Assembly (NCBI GenBank): GCA_965233675.1
Contig: OZ247498.1
Span: 1,302,001 to 1,366,000 of the forward strand
Length of the DNA: 64,000 bases
From: SZUA-309 sp965233675
GTDB taxonomy: Bacteria; Pseudomonadota; Gammaproteobacteria; Pseudomonadales; Azotimanducaceae
Direction: 5' to 3'
Both the position numbers and the translations under genes were made by a program. Numbering within the stretch: the stretch's first letter is position 1; each line of letters begins with the position of its first letter. The notes under the pieces were generated by a model. The model had not been told where the DNA came from. It saw only the letters and a list, made by a program, of their open reading frames with translations, and did not search any database. This document shows, piece after piece, positions 1 through 8,120 of this stretch.

Positions 1-1059
1 GCCGAGCCGCTGATCGAACGGGCCCTGATGCTGGATCCGGGATCGGCGGATGCCTACGCCTCGCGAGGCATCCTGCTGCAGAAGCAGGAAGACTATGCCG
101 GGGCGGAGGCCGCACTCAGTGAGGCCGTGCGCCTGAATCCCAACCATTCGATGGCGCATATGTGGCGAGGGAACGCGGTGATGGCGCTGGGCAATCTGAG
201 CGAAGCGTTCAAACACTACGAAGCAGCTTTCGCCCTGGACCCCCAGCACCCGGCGGTCACCCACAACTATCTGAACACCCTGATCGAACTCGGCCGCTAC
301 ACGGAAGCGCGCGACATTCTCGCGGCCCGCGCTCTGGCCGATCGCGCCATGCTCACGATGTCTGCCCAGCTGGCCCTGCAGGCCGGCGACTGGGACGACG
401 CCGCTCACCTGGCTGATCTCATGACCGATGATGTGATTGGCGCCCACCTGCTGCGCTGGCAACTGGCGGTGAAACGCCAGGACCTGGCCCGGGCGGAGAC
501 CCATCTTGCGACGGCTGCCCGACTGGCGCCTCAGGATGAGCGAGTCTATCTGGCCGCTCTGGAACACCAGACTCTGGCGCCCGGCGCCATGCGCTTCACC
601 AGCGTGCTGAATTACTGGGATGACCAGACGGAAATGCCGCACAAAGTCGAGCTCATGGCACGTGCCTGGGAAGCCATCGCCCAGGTGGGACGCGGCGAGC
701 ATCTGCCGGCCACCACCGAATTATCGACCCTGCTGGCGGAATTCCAGCACACGTACCCGCCTTTCCGACTCAAGCTGTTGAGCCATCTGCTGATCGCGCT
801 GGATGGTGCGGGCGACGCCGATGCTTACGAGCGCTGGCGAGCCGAAGCCCTGGCAGACATCACCGAGTTCACGGAGCACGGCTGGGCATCATTCGAGTTT
901 CAGGTGGAGCGTGGTTACCTGCTGGCGGCAGCCGGCGACCCGGATGGGGCGGTTGCGTCATTCAGGGCGGCGGGCCTGATTGGAGATATTTCCAGCCTGC
1001 GGCTGTCCGGAGATCCGCGCATTCCTGCCTCGGTGGAAGCACTCGGCGACTTCATCTGA
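1..1059 (+). CDS. TPR-repeat protein, 5' end outside the window
   Basis: The reading frame is open from base 1, so the true start lies upstream; the first ATG inside the window is at 28. The N-terminal 100 residues show consecutive tetratricopeptide repeats of the A-x-x-L-Y-A type (for example around DPGSADAYASRG and NPNHSMAHMWRG), followed by a helical region of about 240 residues with weaker repeat character. Proteins of this kind are protein-interaction scaffolds; no enzymatic domain is visible in the part seen. The gene ends about 110 bp before pyrB. Whether there is a further N-terminal domain such as a sulfotransferase or glycosyltransferase cannot be judged. Confidence 0.75.
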   Translation, partial: AEPLIERALMLDPGSADAYASRGILLQKQEDYAGAEAALSEAVRLNPNHSMAHMWRGNAVMALGNLSEAFKHYEAAFALDPQHPAVTHNYLNTLIELGRYTEARDILAARALADRAMLTMSAQLALQAGDWDDAAHLADLMTDDVIGAHLLRWQLAVKRQDLARAETHLATAARLAPQDERVYLAALEHQTLAPGAMRFTSVLNYWDDQTEMPHKVELMARAWEAIAQVGRGEHLPATTELSTLLAEFQHTYPPFRLKLLSHLLIALDGAGDADAYERWRAEALADITEFTEHGWASFEFQVERGYLLAAAGDPDGAVASFRAAGLIGDISSLRLSGDPRIPASVEALGDFI

Positions 1060-1137
1060 ACGCGCTCCTGCTCACCGCCTCCCCTCATTCCCGCTCTGTC
1101 TTTCCAATGTGTGTCTTCATCTGGCGCCAACGTCTAG

Positions 1138-1163
1138 TAGAATCCCCTGAACTCAGTTCGGGG
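1138..1163 (+). promoter_or_regulatory. possible pyrB -10 element and start-proximal hairpin
   Basis: TAGAAT at 1138-1143 resembles a -10 hexamer; no convincing -35 is visible. It is followed at once by a hairpin (CCCC-T-GAA at 1144-1151, loop CTCAG, TTC-GGGG at 1157-1163) whose 3' arm contains the only Shine-Dalgarno-like GGGG ahead of the TTG start of pyrB. The arrangement could mask the ribosome binding site, but both the promoter and the regulatory role are inferences. Confidence 0.3.
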
Positions 1164-1170
1164 CAGTCGT

Positions 1171-2187
1171 TTGGATTTCGTTGGTAGTCACATTTTATCC
1201 GTCGACCAGTTTGATCGAGCCGACATCGACAAGGTCTTCGCGGTCGCAGACGATATGCGCATCTACGCCGACCGAGCCAGAATCACCCGGGTGCTGCAGG
1301 GCGCCATTCTCTCCAGCATGTTTTTCGAGCCGAGCACGCGAACGAGGATTTCCTTCGGCTGCGCGTTCAACCTGCTCGGCGGCGACGTGCGCGAGACCAC
1401 GGAGGTCAAGGCCTCTTCCCTCGCCAAGGGCGAATCGCTCTACGACACCGCTCGGGTGATGTCCGGATACAGTGACGTGATCGTGATGCGTCATCCGGAA
1501 GCGGGTTCCGTGGCGGAATTCGCCGCTGCCAGCCGGGTACCGGTGATCAACGGTGGCGATGGTCCGAACGAACACCCCAGCCAGGCCCTGCTCGATCTCT
1601 ACACCATTCAGAGCGAGATGGAGAGCCGGGGTAAGGGGATCGATGGCTTGCGCATCGCCCTGGTGGGTGACCTCAAGTACGGCCGGGCCGTGCATTCGCT
1701 GTGTAAGCTGCTGAGTCTGTACGACAACGTGCACTACAAACTGGTCTCACCGGCGGGCCTGGGCGTACCTGAGGGCATCACCCGGGAACTGCGGGCCCGG
1801 AATCACGAGGTGGAGGAATACGACCAGCTCGAGACGGGTATTCACAACGCGGACATTCTCTACGTGACCCGGACTCAGGAAGAACGCTTCCCCACCCAGG
1901 AGGACGCGGACCGCTATCGGGGTCTGTTCCGCCTCAACAACGAGATCTACACCGAGCACTGTGAGCCGAACACCGTGATCATGCATCCCCTGCCCCGGGA
2001 CTCCCGTTCGGAAGCCCGTGAGCTGGATGACGACCTCTTCCAGAATCCCAATCTGGCCATCTTCAGACAGACCGACAACGGGGTGCTGATTCGAATGGCC
2101 CTGTTTGCCCTGGTGCTTGATGTGGCGAGCGAGGTACACAACCACGCACAGCCCGTCACCTGGTATACGGCCAGGCGGTTTTCCTGA
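1171..2187 (+). CDS. pyrB: aspartate carbamoyltransferase catalytic chain
   Basis: Catalyses carbamoyl phosphate plus L-aspartate to N-carbamoyl-L-aspartate, the committed step of pyrimidine synthesis. The 338-residue product has the carbamoyl-phosphate loop FFEPSTRTR at residues 51-59, the HPSQ motif, a GDLKYGRAVHS motif in the middle and MHPLPR in the aspartate domain. The start is a TTG at 1171; the N-terminal sequence from there (DFVGSHILSVDQFDR) matches the family's usual beginning, so this rare start is preferred. No pyrI or pyrC-like partner lies next to it. A hairpin just upstream may affect initiation. Confidence 0.95.
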   Translation: MDFVGSHILSVDQFDRADIDKVFAVADDMRIYADRARITRVLQGAILSSMFFEPSTRTRISFGCAFNLLGGDVRETTEVKASSLAKGESLYDTARVMSGYSDVIVMRHPEAGSVAEFAAASRVPVINGGDGPNEHPSQALLDLYTIQSEMESRGKGIDGLRIALVGDLKYGRAVHSLCKLLSLYDNVHYKLVSPAGLGVPEGITRELRARNHEVEEYDQLETGIHNADILYVTRTQEERFPTQEDADRYRGLFRLNNEIYTEHCEPNTVIMHPLPRDSRSEARELDDDLFQNPNLAIFRQTDNGVLIRMALFALVLDVASEVHNHAQPVTWYTARRFS

Positions 2188-2198
2188 GATGAGAAATG

Positions 2199-2224
2199 AA
2201 TGAGAGCCCGGACGGGCTCTCATT
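2199..2224. terminator. hairpin between convergent pyrB and AP2-like gene
   Basis: A perfect stem of about eleven to twelve pairs (arms AATGAGAGCCCG and CGGGCTCTCATT) lies 11 bp after the pyrB stop and 9 bp before the stop of the oppositely oriented gene at 2234. There is no long U tract on either strand, so it may act as a bidirectional stabilising or weak terminating structure. Confidence 0.55.
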
Positions 2225-2233
2225 GAGGTCGTC

Positions 2234-2674
2234 TTACTTGACGCCTTTGACCTTCGGCATCCGGTCTTTCCAGGCCTTGGGTGCCGACTTGTAGCCGCGG
2301 CACTCCGCCAGGAATTTAGTCGCTTCCCGCCAGGCTTTTTCCGCCCCGAGCCGCTTCACCGAAAACTCCCGGACATGGGATTTGCCGTTCGTCTGCACCT
2401 GCACACGAAATGCCGGCGACGGCCGGCGCACCAGATTGATGCCCCGCACGCCGGTGGAATGCTTCTTGTCCGTGGCCGCTTCGCGAACCCGCTTGTTGCG
2501 TGCCTTTTCCTGAGCTTCCGCCCACTTCTTGTCCAGCGCTTTCGCGTCGCGACGGACCTGTGCCTGCTTGGTCTTGTTCAGCCCGATGAGGCTGAAGTAT
2601 TCCTGTTCCAGCTTTCCATTGATGCTGCGGGCAACCCGGAGCAGCTGCCCGTTGTTCAGTTCGTAAACTGCCAC
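2234..2674 (-). CDS. small basic protein with AP2-like fold
   Basis: 146 residues, GTG start at 2674 with a good GGAG eight bases upstream. The first half is a lysine/arginine-rich segment (about residues 25-70) of predicted helix. Residues about 75-130 read TGVRGINLVRR, then a basic strand with RVQVQ, GKSHVREFSV, then an A-W-x-A-T-K-F-L helix. This is the strand-strand-strand-helix pattern of AP2/ERF-like DNA-binding domains, which in bacteria and phages are usually linked to homing endonucleases. Here the domain stands alone without an HNH nuclease. The assignment rests on pattern recognition only; DNA or RNA binding is inferred. It is convergent with pyrB and sits 51 bp downstream of etfA. 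Confidence 0.7.
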   Translation of the reverse strand: MAVYELNNGQLLRVARSINGKLEQEYFSLIGLNKTKQAQVRRDAKALDKKWAEAQEKARNKRVREAATDKKHSTGVRGINLVRRPSPAFRVQVQTNGKSHVREFSVKRLGAEKAWREATKFLAECRGYKSAPKAWKDRMPKVKGVK

Positions 2675-2725
2675 TTAATGACTCCTGTCTTTTTGCGTTC
2701 CGTCCGTTGAAGCGAAGAAGCTGCC

Positions 2726-3655
2726 TCAGAGGGCAGCTTCGAGTTCCGGCAACGCGGTGAATAGGTCCGCAACCAGGCCGTAATCGGCAACCTGGAAGAT
2801 GGGCGCGTCTTCGTCTTTGTTGATCGCCACGATCACCTTGCTGTCTTTCATGCCAGCCAGATGCTGAATGGCGCCGGAGATACCGACGGCGATGTACAGA
2901 TCGGGAGCGACGATCTTGCCGGTCTGACCGACCTGCATGTCGTTCGGCACGAAGCCCGCATCCACTGCGGCGCGCGAAGCGCCGATGGCCGCTCCCAGCT
3001 TGTCCGCGATGCCATCCAGCAGGGCGAAGTTTTCACCGCTGCCCATGCCGCGGCCGCCGGAGACGATCACGCTGGCTGCGGTCAGCTCAGGCCGCTCGGA
3101 TTTTGCAATTTCTTCACCGACAAAGCTGGAAACACCCGCGTCGTGTACGCTGGCGACCGCCTCTACCGACGCAGATCCGCCTTCCGCCGCAACCCCGTCA
3201 AAGGCCGTGCCGCGCACGGAGATCACCTTGATGGCGTCGTTGGATTTTACGGTGGCGATTGCGTTACCCGCGTAGATCGGACGCTTGAAGGTGTCCGCGC
3301 TCTCCACGCCCTGGATGTCGGAGATCTGTGCCACATCGAGCAGCGCCGCCACGCGAGGCAGGAAGTTCTTACCGACGGTGGTGTGGGCGGTGAGAATGTG
3401 GCTGTAGTTCGTACCGAGCTCCGCCACCAGCGCAGCGACGTTTTCCGCCAGTTGGTGGGCATAGGCAGCGTTGTCGGCGCAGAGCACCTTGGCCACACCA
3501 GCCACCTTGCTTGCAGCTTCGGCAACGGCGCCACAGCCTTCGCCGGCCACCAGCAGGTCGATGTCGCCACCAATGGCCTGGGCTGCCGCTACCACCACCA
3601 GGGTGGCCGGCTTCAGCTCAGCGTTGTCGTGATCGGCTACAACGAGAATGCTCAT
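2726..3655 (-). CDS. etfA: electron transfer flavoprotein alpha subunit
   Basis: 309 residues, the usual length for EtfA/FixB. It forms the FAD-binding heterodimer with EtfB that collects electrons from acyl-CoA and other dehydrogenases. The C-terminal FAD domain is clear: VSGGRGMGSGENF, GASRAAVDAGFVP, GQTGKIVAP, Y-I-A-x-G-I-S-G-A-I-Q-H and NKDEDAPIFQVADYG. The start codon overlaps the stop of etfB by four bases (ATGA), so the two subunits are translationally coupled. Confidence 0.97.
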   Translation of the reverse strand: MSILVVADHDNAELKPATLVVVAAAQAIGGDIDLLVAGEGCGAVAEAASKVAGVAKVLCADNAAYAHQLAENVAALVAELGTNYSHILTAHTTVGKNFLPRVAALLDVAQISDIQGVESADTFKRPIYAGNAIATVKSNDAIKVISVRGTAFDGVAAEGGSASVEAVASVHDAGVSSFVGEEIAKSERPELTAASVIVSGGRGMGSGENFALLDGIADKLGAAIGASRAAVDAGFVPNDMQVGQTGKIVAPDLYIAVGISGAIQHLAGMKDSKVIVAINKDEDAPIFQVADYGLVADLFTALPELEAAL

Positions 3656-4404
3656 GAAATCACCTTTGCTTCGTTCTTCAGCTTGTCGACGAGCTCTTCT
3701 ACGCTCTCGACCTTGATACCCGCCTCACGCTCGGCCGGCGGTTCGACAGACAGCACTTCCACCGTCGGGGTGAGATCCACGCCCAACTCATCCGGGGTGA
3801 CCACGTCCAACGGCTTTTTCTTGGCTTTCATGATGTTGGGCAGTGACGCGTAGCGTGGCTCGTTGAGACGCAGGTCCGTGGTGACCACGGCCGGCAGGTT
3901 CAGGCTGACCGTCTGCAGACCGCCATCGATTTCGCGGGTGACGTCCATTTTGCCGTCGGCGATCTTGATCTCAGAGGCGAAGGTGCCTTGAGCCATGCCG
4001 GTGAGCGCGGCAAACATCTGCCCGGTCTGGCTGTTGTCACCGTCGATGGACTGCTTGCCGAAGATCACGAGCTCCGCGCCTTCTTTTTCCTGCAGTGCTT
4101 TCAGCGCTTTGGCGATACCCAGTGGCTGCGCGTCGGCATCGGTCTCGATCAGCACGGCCCGATCAGCGCCCAGGGCGAGACAGGTGCGCAATTGCTCCTG
4201 GCTGGCGGCGCTGCCGACAGTGACGGCGACCACCTCGGTGGCGGTGCCCGCTTCCTTGAGACGGACGGCCTCCTCGATGGCAATCTCGCAGAAGGGGTTA
4301 ACAGACATTTTCACGTTGCTGAGGTCTACGCCAGAGTTGTCCGGCTTGACCCGGATCTTGACGTTGTAGTCCACAACACGCTTTACCGGAACCAGTACTT
4401 TCAT
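3652..4404 (-). CDS. etfB: electron transfer flavoprotein beta subunit
   Basis: 250 residues from the ATG at 4404; the start is chosen because the family begins MKVLVPVKRVVDYNVK, and a longer frame to 4434 adds ten unrelated residues. The AMP-binding signature region (ALGADRAVLIE, then VIFGKQSIDGDNSQTG) and the VTTDLRLNEPRYASLPNIMKAKKKP segment are present. It is the first gene of the etfBA pair and is transcribed divergently from the ETF:ubiquinone oxidoreductase gene, so the three genes share one intergenic control region. Confidence 0.97.
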   Translation of the reverse strand: MKVLVPVKRVVDYNVKIRVKPDNSGVDLSNVKMSVNPFCEIAIEEAVRLKEAGTATEVVAVTVGSAASQEQLRTCLALGADRAVLIETDADAQPLGIAKALKALQEKEGAELVIFGKQSIDGDNSQTGQMFAALTGMAQGTFASEIKIADGKMDVTREIDGGLQTVSLNLPAVVTTDLRLNEPRYASLPNIMKAKKKPLDVVTPDELGVDLTPTVEVLSVEPPAEREAGIKVESVEELVDKLKNEAKVIS

Positions 4405-4767
4405 GAAGTCTCCGATGGCAAACCCTGACCTCAAGCGGTCAGAAATCTAAAGTGGATTAGCGTTATGCGCCGAAAAAGGCGGCGTATTCTCCCTTGCCCC
4501 CGGATGAGGGTCAAGGCTCGCCGGCATGCATATGCCGGCTGACCGGCTATTCCAACACTTTCTACGACTTTTCACAGCGTTTCAGTGTCCCCGGAGATCC
4601 CCAGAGATCCCCGGAGGCCTTCTACAGCGCCTTGTGGGGCATGCCGGGCCGGGATACTTTATAATGCGGCGCACCAATTCGTTTGTCTTGCTTGTGTCGG
4701 CGCCGTGCTGATCGGCCTGCCGAGAACCTGCCGGACAGGAACCTGCCAAGAAGAACTGGAGACCCAA
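4405..4767. other. divergent intergenic region of etfBA and ETF-QO
   Basis: 363 bp without a convincing gene. A near-perfect -10 hexamer TATAAT lies at 4660-4665 in the ETF-QO direction; a matching -35 is not obvious. About 4585-4615 holds short tandem copies of AGATCCCC with flanking CCGGAG, which could be a regulator site. A C/G-rich inverted motif (gcgccgaaaaaggcggcg, near 4465-4482) lies upstream of etfB. Confidence 0.4.
4660..4665 (+). promoter_or_regulatory. -10 hexamer TATAAT upstream of ETF-QO
   Basis: Consensus TATAAT about 100 bp upstream of the GTG start of the quinone oxidoreductase gene. The only TTG-like hexamer (TTGTGG at 4632) is spaced 22 bp away, too far for an ideal promoter, so an activator or an extended -10 may be involved. 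Confidence 0.4.
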
Positions 4768-6447
4768 GTGGCTGAAGACGCAGTAGAAAGAGAATCGATG
4801 GAATTCGACGTGGTCATCGTCGGTGGTGGCCCCGGCGGCCTGGCTTCGGCCTGTCGTTTCATGCAGATCGCCGAGCAGACGGGCAGGGAAATCTCCGTCT
4901 GCCTGGTGGAGAAAGGTTCTGAGATCGGTGCGCATATCCTTTCGGGTGCAGTGGTGGAACCCCGGGCCCTCAACGAATTGTTTCCGAACTGGCAGGAAAT
5001 GGGTGCGCCGCTCACGAATCCGGTGACCGTGGATGAGGTGTACTACCTGCCGAACGGCACCAATCGGATCAAGATGCCGGCCATGGCGGTCCCGAGTGCC
5101 ACCCATAACCATGGTAATTACGCCACCAGCCTGGGCAACCTCTGCCGCTGGCTCGGTGAGCAGGCCGAGAACATGGGGGTGAACGTATTCCCCGGTTTTG
5201 CGGCCTCAGAGGTCCTCTATGACTCAGATGGCGCCGTTTGCGGCGTGACTACCGGGGATATGGGGATATCCCGCGAGGGTGAGCGCAAGCCCACCTACGC
5301 GCCGGGCTATGAACTCCGGGCCAAATACACGATCTTTGCGGAGGGCTGTCGCGGCCATCTCGGCAAACAATTGATCGAGAAGTTCGATCTGAATGCCAAT
5401 TCGGGCACCCAGCACTACGCCATCGGCTTCAAGGAACTCTGGGACGTCGATCCGGAGAATCACGTGCCTGGCAAGGTTCTGCACACCATGGGCTGGCCGG
5501 GCAATCACTTCGGCGGCCTCTTCACCGGCTCCTACCTCTACCACCTGGAAAACAATCAGGTGTCGCTTGGGCTGATCGTGGATCTTTCCTATTCGAATCC
5601 CCACATCAGCCCGTTCGATGAATTTCAGCGCTTCAAACATCACCCGCTGATTGCCGACGTGCTCGAAGGCGGCACCCGGGTCTCGTATGGCGCCCGTGCC
5701 ATCGTCAAAGGCGGCCTGGCTGCCCTGCCGGAGCTTACCGTCCCTGGCGGCTTGTTGATCGGCGACGACGCCGGATTCCTGAACATGACCAAGATCAAAG
5801 GCAGTCACACGGCCATGAAGTCCGGCATGTTGGCGGCGGAAGCGGTTGCCGAGGCCCTGGCAGGCGATCCGGAAAGCGGCTCAGAAGGCGGTAAGGCGCT
5901 GGACAGCTTCCGGAAGAAGTTCGAAGACTCCTGGCTGTTCGATGAATTGTCAGCCGCGAAGAATTCCCAGCAGGCGATCCATAAGTTCGGCACCCTGCCC
6001 GGTTCTGCCTTTATCTTCGTGGATCAGATGACGGGCGGAAAACTGCCGTTCACGCTGAAAGATCCGACCCCGGATTACGCCACACTGAAACCGGCCGCCA
6101 GTTCCAAGAAGCCCGACTATCCGAAACCGGACGGCAAGCTGTCTTTTGACAAGCTTTCCAGCGTTTTCCTGTCCAACACCAACCATGAGGAAGATCAGCC
6201 CTGCCACCTGCAGCTGGCAGACCCTTCCATCCCGATCAGTCAGAATCTGCCCCTGTACGACGAACCTGCCCAGCGTTACTGCCCGGCGGGTGTCTACGAA
6301 GTGGTGGAGGAGAATGGTCAGCCTACCTTCGCCATCAATGCCCAGAACTGCGTGCACTGCAAGACCTGCGATATCAAGGATCCGGCGCAGAACATCAACT
6401 GGGTGGTACCGGAAGGCACCGGCGGGCCCAACTACCCGAATATGTAG
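4768..6447 (+). CDS. etfD: electron transfer flavoprotein-ubiquinone oxidoreductase
   Basis: Membrane-associated FAD and 4Fe-4S enzyme that passes electrons from ETF to ubiquinone. The GTG at 4768 is chosen as start because GGAG lies six bases upstream and the resulting 559 residues match the family; the ATG at 4798 is the alternative. The N-terminus has the dinucleotide-binding motif VVIVGGGPGG, the middle contains the family signature GWPGNHFGGLFTGSYLYH, and the C-terminus holds the iron-sulfur cysteines (CPAGVYE and CVHCKTC) followed by a typical GGPNYPNM end. It lies divergent to etfBA. Confidence 0.96.
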   Translation: MAEDAVERESMEFDVVIVGGGPGGLASACRFMQIAEQTGREISVCLVEKGSEIGAHILSGAVVEPRALNELFPNWQEMGAPLTNPVTVDEVYYLPNGTNRIKMPAMAVPSATHNHGNYATSLGNLCRWLGEQAENMGVNVFPGFAASEVLYDSDGAVCGVTTGDMGISREGERKPTYAPGYELRAKYTIFAEGCRGHLGKQLIEKFDLNANSGTQHYAIGFKELWDVDPENHVPGKVLHTMGWPGNHFGGLFTGSYLYHLENNQVSLGLIVDLSYSNPHISPFDEFQRFKHHPLIADVLEGGTRVSYGARAIVKGGLAALPELTVPGGLLIGDDAGFLNMTKIKGSHTAMKSGMLAAEAVAEALAGDPESGSEGGKALDSFRKKFEDSWLFDELSAAKNSQQAIHKFGTLPGSAFIFVDQMTGGKLPFTLKDPTPDYATLKPAASSKKPDYPKPDGKLSFDKLSSVFLSNTNHEEDQPCHLQLADPSIPISQNLPLYDEPAQRYCPAGVYEVVEENGQPTFAINAQNCVHCKTCDIKDPAQNINWVVPEGTGGPNYPNM

Positions 6448-6481
6448 GCAGACGCTCCGGTCCCGACGACTTCAGGCTGGC

Positions 6482-7015
6482 TCAGCCCAGCCTGAAGCGG
6501 GCACCACAGCTGCTCAGCCACCAGCCGTGCTCGTCTTCCTCGGCCAGATCAACCAGCCGGTAGTACACACTCCGGCCGATGAGCGCCCGCAAGCCGTGTC
6601 TGACCTCGAGGTAAGGTCTCGGCTGCTCAGGATCTCCCTCAACCGTAACCGGGTGCGCCTCGTCGGCCAGCACGATGTCACCCACGTTGGTCGAGAACAG
6701 CAGTTGCTGCGCCATTCCCTCGCCTTTCACTTCCACATCGACGGCTTGAAACGGCACGTCCTCCACGTCGATCAGGAGTTTCTCAGCGGGCGTGACAAGA
6801 CAGTAACCGTCCGGGTCCTTGCGCAGGATTGTTGCAAACAGGTTGACCAGGGGCTGTCGGAGAATGGGATCTCCTTCGTGATACCAGGTGCCGTCCCGGG
6901 CGATGCGGATATCGATGCTGCCGGTCCGATCCGGATGCCAGTTCTGCACCGGCGGCAGTTTGCGTTCCTCTGCCAGCGCAGAGAGTTCATCAAACAGGGT
7001 GTTGATGGCACTCAT
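6482..7015 (-). CDS. DUF1285-family protein
   Basis: 177 residues with the family's characteristic segments: DIRIARDGTWYHEGDPI, LVNLFATILRKDPDGYCLVTPAEK, and VEDVPF. No catalytic role is established for the family. The gene lies 20 bp downstream of moaA on the same strand, so it is probably co-transcribed with it. The start at 7015 has no strong ribosome binding site. Confidence 0.85.
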   Translation of the reverse strand: MSAINTLFDELSALAEERKLPPVQNWHPDRTGSIDIRIARDGTWYHEGDPILRQPLVNLFATILRKDPDGYCLVTPAEKLLIDVEDVPFQAVDVEVKGEGMAQQLLFSTNVGDIVLADEAHPVTVEGDPEQPRPYLEVRHGLRALIGRSVYYRLVDLAEEDEHGWWLSSCGARFRLG

Positions 7016-7035
7016 CGTGTGGATGAGAAGCTGAT

Positions 7036-8001
7036 TCAGCCGCCGATGAACTTCATCACGGTCACTTCCCCCGTGAAGGTCGTGCGCTGCTTGTCACCCA
7101 GCGCCCGCATCAGAATGGATTGCAGACCAGCCAGGGCCTGATGCTCCGGGAGCGCCAGCACGGGCTTCATGTCATGAGAAGCGGCGGACGAAAGGCAGCC
7201 GTACAGATGCCCGTTCGAGGAGAGCCGCAGGCGCGTGCAGGCGGCACAGAACGGCTCGGATTCATTGGCGATGATCCCGAAAGTGCCGGTTCCCGGGATC
7301 TCGTAGCGCACGGCGGTGGAATCGTAAGGTGCATCCGTGCGGGAGAATTCATAGCGCTCGCCGATCGCCTCGAGAATGTCCGCCATACCGATGAAATCGC
7401 GCTGAAATGCCAGACTGGCATTCAGATGGCCCATCTGCATGAGCTCGATGTAGCGGAGCTCAAAGCCGTTTTCGAGGCAATAGTCGAGCATGGGCAGGAT
7501 CTGGTCGGCATTGGCCGTCCGCATCGGCACCATGTTCACCTTGATCTTCAGACCCGCATCCTTGAGTGCCGTGAGCCCACCGAGGACGGTTGCAAGATCT
7601 CCGGATCGGGCGATGCTGCGGAATCGGTCTGCATCCAGCGTATCCAGGCTGACGTTGATCCGTTTGAGGCCGGAATCCAGGAGCGTGTCGAGCTTGCGCA
7701 GGACGAACTGACCGTTGGTGGTGACGGATACGTCGTTCAAGCCGAGTTTCATCACTTCCGGCAGAAACCGATCGAATTTCGGCGTCAGCATGGGTTCGCC
7801 ACCTGTGATCCGGAGCCGGTCGATGCCGGCCGCATCCATCAGCAGTTTCACCGCCCGACTCATCTCCTCGGCTTCGAGCTCATGGGTTGCCGCCTGCAGC
7901 CGTTTGCCATCCGGCACGCAATAGGTGCAGGCATAGTTGCAGGCAGCCGTCAGGCTGACTCGAAGGTTGCGGAAACGGCGCCCGAGGGCGTCGACGATCA
8001 T
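7036..8001 (-). CDS. moaA: GTP 3',8-cyclase, molybdenum cofactor step 1
   Basis: Radical SAM enzyme that with MoaC converts GTP to cyclic pyranopterin monophosphate. The N-terminal 4Fe-4S cluster motif is C21-N-Y-A-C25-T-Y-C28; the second cluster is the CAACTRLRLSSNGHLYGCL region near the C-terminus; the protein ends in the double glycine (FIGG) that MoaA needs. Its ATG overlaps by four bases the stop of a 40-codon frame immediately upstream, suggesting coupling. The orphan molybdoenzyme at 45-47 kb would need the cofactor. Confidence 0.96.
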   Translation of the reverse strand: MIVDALGRRFRNLRVSLTAACNYACTYCVPDGKRLQAATHELEAEEMSRAVKLLMDAAGIDRLRITGGEPMLTPKFDRFLPEVMKLGLNDVSVTTNGQFVLRKLDTLLDSGLKRINVSLDTLDADRFRSIARSGDLATVLGGLTALKDAGLKIKVNMVPMRTANADQILPMLDYCLENGFELRYIELMQMGHLNASLAFQRDFIGMADILEAIGERYEFSRTDAPYDSTAVRYEIPGTGTFGIIANESEPFCAACTRLRLSSNGHLYGCLSSAASHDMKPVLALPEHQALAGLQSILMRALGDKQRTTFTGEVTVMKFIGG

Positions 8002-8120
8002 GGCTGGTGGTTTCCAGGTGGTTGTCCTGGCCCCGAGTATGCCTCGACACGGCCAAAAGTCACGTAAAACGGGAACCAGTTCCCGGTATCGACCAGAGGA
8101 TTGTCGTCTACTTGGACCAT
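7998..8120 (-). CDS. candidate 40-residue leader gene coupled to moaA
   Basis: An ATG at 8120 starts a 40-codon frame ending in a TGA that shares ATGA with the moaA start. The peptide begins MVQVDDNPLVDTGNWFPFYV and ends PGQPPGNHQP; no family is recognised. A strong purine-rich ribosome binding site (GGGGGGAGGGGAGAG) lies upstream. That site sits in the 20-base loop, and the start codon at the foot, of a perfect 10-bp stem (8119-8128 with 8149-8158). The layout looks like a structured leader controlling moaA translation. Alternatively the frame is fortuitous and the structure belongs only to the opposite-strand RNA. Confidence 0.45.
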   Translation of the reverse strand: MVQVDDNPLVDTGNWFPFYVTFGRVEAYSGPGQPPGNHQP

